Positions 1 to 5,057 of a DNA stretch of 6,991 bases are shown in pieces. The stretch spans positions 1-6,991 of the forward strand of contig DSDB01000457.1 of the NCBI GenBank assembly GCA_011057845.1, in the 5' to 3' direction. The stretch's first letter is position 1. Each line of letters opens with the position of its first letter. A model generated the notes under the pieces. It was not told the DNA's origin. It did not search any database and saw nothing but the letters and a program-made list of their open reading frames with translations. The position numbers and the translations under genes are program-made. Source of the stretch: Phycisphaerales bacterium (GTDB lineage Bacteria > Planctomycetota > Phycisphaerae > Sedimentisphaerales > Anaerobacaceae).

Positions 1-1
1 C

Positions 2-940
2 ATCGCTCTCGCTGCCCTGTTACTCGCCGCCCTGGCTCCCATCGCCCGAACTGAGCCCCAAGAGTTGGCCGCCCGACTCGAAGACAAACAGGTCGTCATC
101 ACCATCGCTGACCAGGTCTTTACCTGCTACAAATTCGCCGACGACCAGAAGTACCCCTACTTCCACCCCGTCAACGGGCCGCTGACCGGCAACAGCGTTA
201 CGACCGAGACCTCCGAGCCCTATCCCCACCACCACTCGCTGTTCTTCGGCTGCGACCGCGTCAACGGCGGCAACTACTGGCAGGAAGCCAACGCCCGCGG
301 CCAGATCATCTCCCAGGGCCCGCGAATCATCCGCGACAGCGGCCGGCGTGTCATGTTCACCGACCGCTGCCTCTGGAAGCAGCCCGACAAGGACCCCATC
401 ATCGAAGACCGACGCTGGATCGCCGTCGCCGCCCCCAGCCAGACCCTCCGCGTCATCGACTTCCGCATCACCCTCAATCCCCTGGTCGATGTTGAAATCC
501 TCAAGACCAACCACTCGCTCTTCAGCGCCCGCGTGGTCTCGGAACTGTCCGTCGCCTCCGGCGGAACGCTCATCAACGCCGAGGGCCTGACCGGCGAGAA
601 AGGTACCTTCGGCGCCGCCTCAGCCTGGGCCGACTACAGCGGCACACGGGACGGCAAGACCGAGGGTCTGGCCATCTTCCAGGACCCTCGTAACCGCTGG
701 TTCCCCTCCAAATGGTTCACGCGAGATTACGGCTTCTTCTCCCCGACGCCCATGTACTGGCTCGAAGGTGATAAACTCAACCTGTCTACGGGCGAAGCCC
801 TCACGCTGAGCTACCGCGTCATCGTCCACGCCGGCAACCACGATCAGGCCGACATCCCCGCCCTCTGGACCGAATACGCCAAATGGGTCGAGGAAATGTC
901 CCAGCGCATGCGCAGCCGTCCGGGCGGCCCCGCACAATAG
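2..940 (+). CDS. Secreted DUF6807 (PmoA-like) family protein, 5' partial
   Basis: The frame is open from the window edge to TAG at 938-940, so the true start lies upstream. The first visible residues (IALAALLLAALAP) look like the hydrophobic core of a signal peptide, so the protein is probably exported. A TTG at 65 would remove this signal and is unlikely to be the start. The family is recognised from the His-rich segment HHHSLFFGCDRVNGGNYW at about 227-280 and the later FTRDYGFFSPTPMYW stretch, typical of DUF6807 proteins, often labelled 'methane oxygenase PmoA'. That label is misleading: these are soluble or exported proteins, common in planctomycetes and Bacteroidetes near sugar-catabolism genes, with no established reaction. 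About 312 residues are visible, nearly the whole mature domain. The next gene converges on it. The family call is from memory of its motifs; the function is unknown. Confidence 0.8.
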   Translation: MALAALLLAALAPIARTEPQELAARLEDKQVVITIADQVFTCYKFADDQKYPYFHPVNGPLTGNSVTTETSEPYPHHHSLFFGCDRVNGGNYWQEANARGQIISQGPRIIRDSGRRVMFTDRCLWKQPDKDPIIEDRRWIAVAAPSQTLRVIDFRITLNPLVDVEILKTNHSLFSARVVSELSVASGGTLINAEGLTGEKGTFGAASAWADYSGTRDGKTEGLAIFQDPRNRWFPSKWFTRDYGFFSPTPMYWLEGDKLNLSTGEALTLSYRVIVHAGNHDQADIPALWTEYAKWVEEMSQRMRSRPGGPAQ

Positions 941-1001
941 AAGACTGCTCCCACACTCCTGAAGCGGCGCCCTCTGCGGAAGACAAAGGGCCCGAAGCAA
1001 T

Positions 1002-1026
1002 CAGCCCTTCGCTGGGCGAAGGGCTG
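1002..1026. repeat. Perfect 11-bp hairpin with a 3-nt loop
   Basis: CAGCCCTTCGC at 1002-1012 is followed by TGG and then its exact reverse complement at 1016-1026. It lies 61 nt after the DUF6807 stop, in the gap between two convergent genes. There is no T-run directly after it on either strand, so it is not a standard intrinsic terminator by itself. It could be a REP-like palindromic element, an RNA-stabilising 3' hairpin, or part of a composite terminator with the next inverted repeat. The structure is seen directly; its role is inferred. Confidence 0.6.
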
Positions 1027-1040
1027 CCACCCGGCGGATA

Positions 1041-1108
1041 ACCGCAAACGCAAAACCGGGCTCTCCATGTGGCCGGTGCAGGGTTTTGTGTTTGGGGTTG
1101 TCGTTTTT
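1041..1108 (+). terminator. Long inverted repeat with a T-run, likely terminator of the DUF6807 gene
   Basis: The arm at 1041-1057 (ACCGCAAACGCAAAACC) pairs with 1082-1098 at 15 of 17 positions. On plus-strand RNA one of the two mismatches becomes a G-U wobble, giving 16 of 17. The loop is 24 nt. The second arm is followed by TGTCGTTTTT, with T5 at 1104-1108. It stands between convergent genes, where a terminator is expected. The T-run is 5 nt away from the stem and the lower stem is A/T-rich, so termination may be imperfect. Confidence 0.45.
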
Positions 1109-1134
1109 CGTTTGGGTTTCTACGTTTTGAGTTT
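1084..1134. repeat. T-run tract with a period of about 7 nt (CAAA-type on the minus strand)
   Basis: Runs of two to five T start at 1084, 1091, 1098, 1104, 1111, 1117, 1125 and 1132, at spacings of 6-8 nt. On the minus strand this reads as CAAA-like runs beginning a few nt after the zwf stop codon. The tract is degenerate rather than an exact repeat. A second tract with the same spacing lies at 4626-4674. It overlaps the right arm of the inverted repeat at 1041-1098. The origin and role are unknown. Confidence 0.5.
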
Positions 1135-1137
1135 GCA

Positions 1138-2688
1138 TCAGCCCCGCTTAAGTTCTCTCCACCTGCGCTGGTCGGCGGCAATCAGCCGGTCCGCCACGGC
1201 GAAGCTGTTTGCCCCGGCTGGATACTCCCACGGCATCCGCGTGTCCCGGGCCCAGGCCTCCAGAATCGGCATCACCAGCCGCCACGACTGTTCGACCGCA
1301 TCGAACCGCGTGAACAGCGTCTGGTCGCCCACCAGGCAATCCAACAGCAGACGCTCATACGACTCCGGCATCGCCACGCCGAAGATGTCCTTGTAATCAA
1401 AACTCATCTTCAGCGTGCTCATGCACACCTTGGAGCCCGGCCGCTTCGCCTCAAACGCCAGCGACATACCCTCCTCCGGCTGGATACGAAACACCAGCAC
1501 GTTCGCCGGCAGATCATCCAGCCCCACCGAGTTGAACATCGAATGCGGCACCTTGCGAAATGTGATCGCAATCTCCGTATTCTTGCGGGCCATCCGCTTG
1601 CCCGTCCGCAGGTAGAACGGAACATCCCGCCACCGCCAGTTGTCCACGAGGAACTTCGCCGCCACGAAAGTCTCCGTCCGAGACGCCGGATCCACGCCGT
1701 CTTCTTCCCGGTATCCGCACACCGGCTGCCCGTCGACAGTCCCGGGCCCGTATTGCCCCCGCACGACGAATCGGGCCGCCTCGGCCGTCTCGATCGGCCG
1801 AACCGACCGTAGCAGCTTGACCGTCTCATCGCGCACGCGGTCCGCCTCGAACGAAATGGGCGGCTCCATCGCCACCAGCGACAGCATCTGCAGCACGTGG
1901 TTCTGGAACATGTCCCGCAACGCCCCGGAGCTGTCGTAGTAGCTGCCCCGGTGCTCAATGCCCAGCTTCTCCGCAATCGTGATCTGCACGTGGTCGATGT
2001 GATTGCGGTTCCACACCGGCTCAAACAGACTGTTGGCGAACCGGAACATCATCAGGTTCTGCACCGTCTCCTTGCCCAGATAGTGGTCGATCCGGTAGAT
2101 CTGCGACTCGTCGAAGAACTGCGATGTCCGGCGATTCAACTCGATCGCGTTGTCCAAGTCATGCCCGAAAGGCTTCTCAATCACCAGCTTGACCTGCTCG
2201 TGTGACCCCGGCCTATCCGGACACGCCGACCCCATCCGGCCCAGCCGTTCGATAATCGTCGGATACAGAAGCGGCGGCACCGCCAGATAATAGACCACAT
2301 GCCCCCCGATCCTCCGCCTCTTGTCCAGATCGCATACCCGCTGCTTGAGCTTCTCGTAAAGGGCCGCCTCGGCATAGTCGCCGCTGACGTAGCTCAGCCG
2401 CTCACAGAATCGCTCGACCGTCCCATCCGGCAGCGGCTCATCCATCTGCCCCAGCGCCCCCCGGGCCTCATGGCGAAACTGCTCATCGGTCATCGCCTTG
2501 CGGCCGCAGCCCAGCACATAGAACCGCTCGTCGAGCAACTGCCGATGATAGAGCCTCGCCAGACTGCCCAGGAGCTTGCGCCGCGTCAAATCGCCTGATG
2601 CGCCGAACACGACAATGCCGCTGGGCCCGGCGGGCTCCTCGGCACAGAGAATCTCCTGATCCGTAATCAGCGGCTGGATATCTTCCAT
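1138..2688 (-). CDS. zwf: Glucose-6-phosphate 1-dehydrogenase
   Basis: This enzyme oxidises glucose 6-phosphate to 6-phosphogluconolactone in the cytoplasm, making NADPH (or NADH), and is the entry step of the oxidative pentose phosphate or Entner-Doudoroff route. The 516 residues match the usual full length. Visible motifs are the nucleotide-binding GASGDLTRRKL (about 29-39), EKPFG (171-175), the substrate-site signature RIDHYLGKE (199-207), RGSYYDSSGALRDMFQNH (247-264) with the expected catalytic His264, and the C-terminal PESYERLLLDCLVGDQ block. The ATG at 2686-2688 is preceded by GGGGG with a 7-nt spacer. GGGTTTTCCC just before the ATG could form a small hairpin that hides it. It is the last gene of the minus-strand cluster, 101 nt after rubredoxin. 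No pgl or gnd gene is visible. Identification is secure; the cofactor preference cannot be read from the sequence. Confidence 0.97.
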   Translation of the reverse strand: MEDIQPLITDQEILCAEEPAGPSGIVVFGASGDLTRRKLLGSLARLYHRQLLDERFYVLGCGRKAMTDEQFRHEARGALGQMDEPLPDGTVERFCERLSYVSGDYAEAALYEKLKQRVCDLDKRRRIGGHVVYYLAVPPLLYPTIIERLGRMGSACPDRPGSHEQVKLVIEKPFGHDLDNAIELNRRTSQFFDESQIYRIDHYLGKETVQNLMMFRFANSLFEPVWNRNHIDHVQITIAEKLGIEHRGSYYDSSGALRDMFQNHVLQMLSLVAMEPPISFEADRVRDETVKLLRSVRPIETAEAARFVVRGQYGPGTVDGQPVCGYREEDGVDPASRTETFVAAKFLVDNWRWRDVPFYLRTGKRMARKNTEIAITFRKVPHSMFNSVGLDDLPANVLVFRIQPEEGMSLAFEAKRPGSKVCMSTLKMSFDYKDIFGVAMPESYERLLLDCLVGDQTLFTRFDAVEQSWRLVMPILEAWARDTRMPWEYPAGANSFAVADRLIAADQRRWRELKRG

Positions 2689-2789
2689 GGGAAAACCCCC
2701 GCCATGGCGCCGGCCCCACAGACCCCGCCATCATGGTACTCGGGCAGCGGACACTTCACCCATGCGGCCCGTCCCCAATCATCTGGAAG

Positions 2790-2948
2790 TCAGCCAACCG
2801 GCTCGAACTGGTCCTTGCCCGCCCCACAATCCGGGCAGACCCAGTCCTCCGGAACATCTTCCCAGGCCGTCCCGGGCTCGACCCCATTGTCCGGGTCGCC
2901 CTGTGCCGGATCGTATACGTAACCACACATGATGCATCGGTACTTCAT
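2790..2948 (-). CDS. Rubredoxin
   Basis: A 52-residue protein starting MKYRCIMCGYVYDPAQGD and ending FEPVG. The two CxxCG knuckles (C5-I-M-C8-G and C38-P-D-C41-G) would hold a single iron atom, and the spacing, Y10-Y12 aromatics and DWVCPDCG segment are classical rubredoxin. It carries single electrons in the cytoplasm, often to superoxide or hydrogen peroxide reductases, to flavodiiron proteins, or in other anaerobic redox reactions. The ATG at 2946-2948 has a strong Shine-Dalgarno (GAAGGAGT on minus, 2956-2963) with a 7-nt spacer. It lies 65 nt after the unrecognised gene and 101 nt before zwf on the same strand, downstream of an NqrF-like NADH reductase that could reduce it. That pairing is inferred. 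No terminal oxidoreductase partner is in the window. Confidence 0.96.
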   Translation of the reverse strand: MKYRCIMCGYVYDPAQGDPDNGVEPGTAWEDVPEDWVCPDCGAGKDQFEPVG

Positions 2949-3013
2949 GGCCTATACTCCTTCATCTGAACTGCAACAGCGCCGACCTCGTCGACATCGC
3001 CCGATAATGTAAC

Positions 3014-3466
3014 TTAGAACAGCACCTGTATCAACCTCTCAGGCTCAATTCGGAACCGTGATCCGCGGCCCTCGAAGAACCCATGAGCCTCGACCATGTG
3101 GATGTTCAGGTCGGAGAACTCGGCCGTCTCACCCGTATCCGTCCGCTGGACCGTGGTAACCGCTTTGTGGAAATGCCCCGGATGGGGCCATGGGCAGACC
3201 AACTCCCCCCGTGCCTCCTCCATCATCGCCCGGTGCGCCGCGTCGATATCCACCCACATGCCCAGCCCCCGGCGAGCCTGCAGCGACACCTCCCGCATTC
3301 GCTCGGCGATCCCGACTGTGGTGCGGCCCAGGGCAAAGACCGTCGCAGCGTCGGCCTCGATAATCTCATCGACGCCGCGCGTATCATGGCCCAGAAAGCC
3401 GCCGGCCACCAGCCGCGACGACCGCATGAACTCATCCAGCTTGTTCTTATCCGGCGTCTGTTTCAT
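3014..3466 (-). CDS. Unrecognised 150-residue cytoplasmic protein in the redox operon
   Basis: I do not recognise this family. The chosen ATG at 3464-3466 has AGGTGG (minus, 3474-3479) with a 7-nt spacer and lies in the 20-nt gap after the NqrF-like gene. The frame extends further upstream, but that would overlap the 3' end of the NqrF-like gene and lacks this ribosome-binding site. The protein has no signal peptide or membrane segment. The N-terminal half (about 10-65) looks helical and charged (DEIIEADAATVFALGRTT). The centre holds GMWVDID and a compact Cys/His segment, CPWPHPGHFHK (91-101, with C91, H95, H98 and H100), with further His at 123 and 128. The C-terminal part looks like beta strands (EFSDLNIHMVEAHGFFEGRG). 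The Cys/His cluster could bind a metal, which is inference only. Tight linkage to the reductase and rubredoxin suggests a redox-related role. Confidence 0.85.
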   Translation of the reverse strand: MKQTPDKNKLDEFMRSSRLVAGGFLGHDTRGVDEIIEADAATVFALGRTTVGIAERMREVSLQARRGLGMWVDIDAAHRAMMEEARGELVCPWPHPGHFHKAVTTVQRTDTGETAEFSDLNIHMVEAHGFFEGRGSRFRIEPERLIQVLF

Positions 3467-3486
3467 GGAACCGCCACCTGCATAGG

Positions 3487-4584
3487 CTATGCGAACTTGT
3501 CGTAGAATATCCTGTCTTCCGTCAGCCCCCGTTCCTTCAACACCGCCACGGAGGCGTCGATCATCCCCGGACTGCCGCACAAATAGGCCTCGGCCGTCCT
3601 GCCCTCGCTCACATCCCTGCGAACCACCTCCGTCACCAGCCCCCTCTGGCCCTGCCAGTCCGCCTCCGCGGACGGCACGCACGGCACAAACCGGAATGCC
3701 TTCAACTCCTTCTCGAACCGCCGCATCTCATCGAGCAGACACAGCGCGCCGATCCGGTTGGCCCCGTAGTAGTACCTCGCCTGGCGTGTGATGCCTTCGT
3801 TCCTCATCTGATACAACATGCACCGGATCGGCGCCATCCCCGATCCCCCTGCGATAAAGATGATGGGACTGTCCGTCTGCGACAGGCGGAACTCCCCGTA
3901 GGGCCCGTTGAACTTCACCTTATCGCCCTGTCTGAGATACTCAAAGCAGTACGTCGTGCAGATGCCTCCCGGCACGAGCCGGATGATCAACTCGATCGCC
4001 CCGGTGTCCGCCGGGTCGCCGGCGATGGAATACGCCCGATAGACCTCCTCGTCGCTCTTGTCGTACACCGGCGTCAGCAACTGCACATACTGGCCCGGAA
4101 CATACTCCATCGGTTCATCCCCCATGATTTCGAACCGGAACAGTCTCATATCGGCCGTCAAGTCCGTGATTCGGGTGCACTCGGCCTCATACTCGCCAAT
4201 CGAGAAAAACTCCTGTGGAATCTCGATCCGGATGTCGTTTCGCAGCTTCACCTGGCACGACAGCCTCACGGCATCATTCTTCTCCGGGTCCGTCAGCAAC
4301 GGCTCTTCCGTCGGCAGCAGCGGCCCGCCCCCCTCCAATACCTTGACCTTGCACAAGCCGCATGTGCCCCGCCCGCCGCATGCGCTGGGAATGAAGACCT
4401 TGCTCTCCGTCAGCGCCGCCAGGACGGATCCGCCGCCTTCGGTGGTCACTTGCTTGTCGTCGTTGATCGTGATTGTACACGGCCCGTAGTTCGCCAGAAA
4501 ATACTCGGCCGCCGTCACCAGAGCCGCCAGAGCCGCGCCGATGCCGCTGACCACCAGGACTTCTATGAGTACCGATAAGGCCAA
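3487..4584 (-). CDS. NqrF-like membrane-anchored NADH:acceptor reductase (2Fe-2S, FAD, NAD)
   Basis: The domains, in order, are an N-terminal membrane helix (about 4-30); a plant-type 2Fe-2S ferredoxin domain (about 35-122) with C69, C75, C78 and C110 in the NqrF-type spacing CX5CX2C; an FAD domain (about 130-235) with RAYSIAG (183-189) and GPYGEF (227-232); and an NAD-binding domain with IAGGSGMAP (244-252), CGSPGMID (336-343) and the C-terminal IFYDKFA. The layout is that of NqrF, the NADH-oxidising subunit of the Na+-pumping quinone reductase, but at 365 residues it is shorter than the usual ~405. NqrF is normally last in nqrABCDEF; here it is the first gene and no nqrA-E is visible, so a stand-alone reductase is possible. 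The start is TTG at 4582-4584, with GAGGT (4591-4595) 6 nt away and an in-frame TGA (4594-4596) just upstream, so no longer version exists. Its electron acceptor is unknown. Confidence 0.9.
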   Translation of the reverse strand: MALSVLIEVLVVSGIGAALAALVTAAEYFLANYGPCTITINDDKQVTTEGGGSVLAALTESKVFIPSACGGRGTCGLCKVKVLEGGGPLLPTEEPLLTDPEKNDAVRLSCQVKLRNDIRIEIPQEFFSIGEYEAECTRITDLTADMRLFRFEIMGDEPMEYVPGQYVQLLTPVYDKSDEEVYRAYSIAGDPADTGAIELIIRLVPGGICTTYCFEYLRQGDKVKFNGPYGEFRLSQTDSPIIFIAGGSGMAPIRCMLYQMRNEGITRQARYYYGANRIGALCLLDEMRRFEKELKAFRFVPCVPSAEADWQGQRGLVTEVVRRDVSEGRTAEAYLCGSPGMIDASVAVLKERGLTEDRIFYDKFA

Positions 4585-4625
4585 ACCTGGACCTCAAAAT
4601 CAGAGTCGCCGCCGCGGGCAACGCT

Positions 4626-4674
4626 AAACAGAGTCAAATAGCAAACACCAAAAATCAAATATACATGGCAAAAA
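4626..4674. repeat. A-run (CAAA) tract with a period of about 7 nt
   Basis: Runs of three or more A start at 4626, 4636, 4643, 4650, 4657 and 4670. Four of them are exactly 7 nt apart, mostly as CAAA. This is the same style as the tract at 1084-1134, in opposite orientation on the plus strand. It lies 42 nt upstream of the TTG start of the NqrF-like gene, in its untranslated leader, where the transcript would read T-rich. Its role is unknown; this could be a dispersed intergenic element of this genome. Confidence 0.5.
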
Positions 4675-4681
4675 GGTGGAT

Positions 4682-4798
4682 TTAACTAGTTCCTGTCGTG
4701 GAAAAGATATGGCGTAGACGTAAGAACTTGAAAAAAAGTCTGTTCCACAACAGGAACAAGCTAACCACACAGTGGTCCGTAGCCCATTTGCTGGCCAC
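4682..4798 (-). CDS. Possible 38-codon small ORF in the leader of the redox operon
   Basis: A GTG at 4796-4798 is preceded by GGAGGAGG (minus, 4807-4814) with an 8-nt spacer, the strongest Shine-Dalgarno match in this intergenic region. The frame runs 38 codons to TAA at 4682-4684. The peptide is hydrophobic and basic (VVSLFLLWNRLFFKFLRLRH in its middle), so it could be a small membrane or leader peptide. It starts about 24 nt after the predicted transcription start of the minus promoter candidate. Against it: no recognisable family, it covers the hairpin-T7 element, and it overlaps both dyads. This is a candidate only. Confidence 0.22.
   Translation of the reverse strand: MASKWATDHCVVSLFLLWNRLFFKFLRLRHIFSTTGTS
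4689..4757. repeat. Pair of inverted TTCC-N6-GGAA dyads, 53 bp centre to centre
   Basis: GTTCCTGTCGTGGAA (4689-4703) is the reverse complement of TTCCACAACAGGAAC (4743-4757) with one mismatch, which becomes a G-U pair in minus-strand RNA. Each copy is itself a dyad: TTCC-N6-GGAA at 4690-4703 and TGTTCC-N6-GGAACA at 4741-4758. The centres are 53 bp apart, about five helical turns, so both would face the same side of the DNA. This fits a two-site operator for a dimeric regulator of the NqrF-like operon. Alternatively it is a 15-bp RNA stem with a 39-nt loop. The structure is seen; both roles are inferred. Confidence 0.5.
4731..4758 (-). terminator. Hairpin plus T7 in the leader of the NqrF-like gene
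   Basis: Read on minus, TGTTCC (4758-4753), a TGTTGT loop and GGAACA (4746-4741) form a 6-bp stem, extended by a wobble pair at the base, then GAC and seven T (4737-4731). The stem is short and only moderately stable, so termination would be partial. It lies between the minus promoter candidate and the gene, with nothing obvious to terminate upstream. It could therefore end a short RNA of about 90 nt or attenuate the redox operon. On plus there is no T-run, so the element is directional. Confidence 0.4.
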
Positions 4799-4828
4799 CC
4801 GGCTGACCTCCTCCGCGACACACCTGAT

Positions 4829-4857
4829 ATACTACTAATCCACAGGGCATTTGTCAA
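4829..4857 (-). promoter_or_regulatory. Sigma-70-type promoter candidate for the NqrF-like operon or a short leader RNA
   Basis: On minus, a perfect TTGACA (4857-4852) is followed by a 17-nt spacer and TAGTAT (4834-4829, four of six consensus positions). Transcription would start near 4822, giving a leader of about 240 nt before the NqrF-like start. No equally good promoter was seen closer to the gene; TATATT near 4660 lacks a convincing -35 box. Confidence 0.5.
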
Positions 4858-4911
4858 CTGCCCATACCTCAACTGGCCCTGCTTCCGCCGAAGCACGCGG
4901 GCGGCGCCTTT

Positions 4912-4935
4912 GGGGGGGGATTGGATGGGCGTGGG
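4912..4935 (+). other. G-quadruplex motif upstream of the rplM promoter
   Basis: G8 at 4912-4919, then GGG at 4927-4929 and GGG at 4933-4935. Splitting the G8 run into two tracts gives four G-tracts with loops of 2, 7 and 3 nt, which fits the simple G3+N1-7 rule. It lies 57 bp upstream of the rplM -35 box. Whether it folds in the cell is unknown. Confidence 0.35.
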
Positions 4936-4991
4936 CGTCCCGGCTCTGGCGGGCGGGGTGGTTTTTCTGTCAATTTTGGCGTCGAAAGTTG

Positions 4992-5019
4992 TTGACAGTG
5001 TTATGCGAACCACTAAAAT
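4992..5019 (+). promoter_or_regulatory. Promoter of rplM-rpsI
   Basis: A perfect -35 box, TTGACA (4992-4997), a 16-nt spacer and TAAAAT (5014-5019, five of six). The expected start is near 5026, giving a short leader of about 32 nt. A T-rich stretch at 4963-4978 upstream could act as an UP element, fitting a strong ribosomal-protein promoter. Seven-bp inverted arms, GTCGAAA at 4981-4987 and TTTCGAC at 5027-5033, bracket the promoter. Confidence 0.75.
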
Positions 5020-5057
5020 ACTGTGTTTTCGACACTAACTTCAGAAGAGATACGTCT

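Noticed and set aside
65..940. TTG at 65 as the start of the DUF6807 gene
   Set aside because: The frame stays open to the window edge and encodes a signal-peptide core upstream, so the true start is outside the window.
2..940. Identification as particulate methane monooxygenase PmoA
   Set aside because: PmoA is a multi-pass membrane protein; this sequence has one signal peptide and a soluble domain. The name is a family mislabel.
1069..1812. A 247-codon plus-strand ORF opposite zwf
   Set aside because: It is antisense to a complete, motif-rich zwf gene, has Arg/Pro/His-rich low-complexity content typical of GC-rich shadow frames, and shows no recognisable domain.
2689..2789. A separate promoter or small gene between rubredoxin and zwf
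   Set aside because: No convincing -35/-10 pair and no ORF with a ribosome-binding site was seen in these 101 nt.
3467..3682. A longer start for the unrecognised 150-residue protein
   Set aside because: It would overlap the end of the NqrF-like gene by about 200 nt, while the ATG at 3466 has a proper Shine-Dalgarno in the 20-nt gap.
4689..4757. Classical antiterminator pairing with the leader hairpin
   Set aside because: The competing arm lies downstream of the T7, so it is transcribed too late to prevent termination; no upstream competitor was found.
4624..5013. A 129-codon minus-strand ORF across the divergent intergenic region
   Set aside because: It runs through the rplM promoter, the G-rich tract and the A-run tract, has no ribosome-binding site and resembles no protein.
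4851..5057. An N-terminal extension of L13
   Set aside because: It would cross the rplM promoter; the ATG at 5058 gives exactly the family's N-terminus and has a ribosome-binding site.
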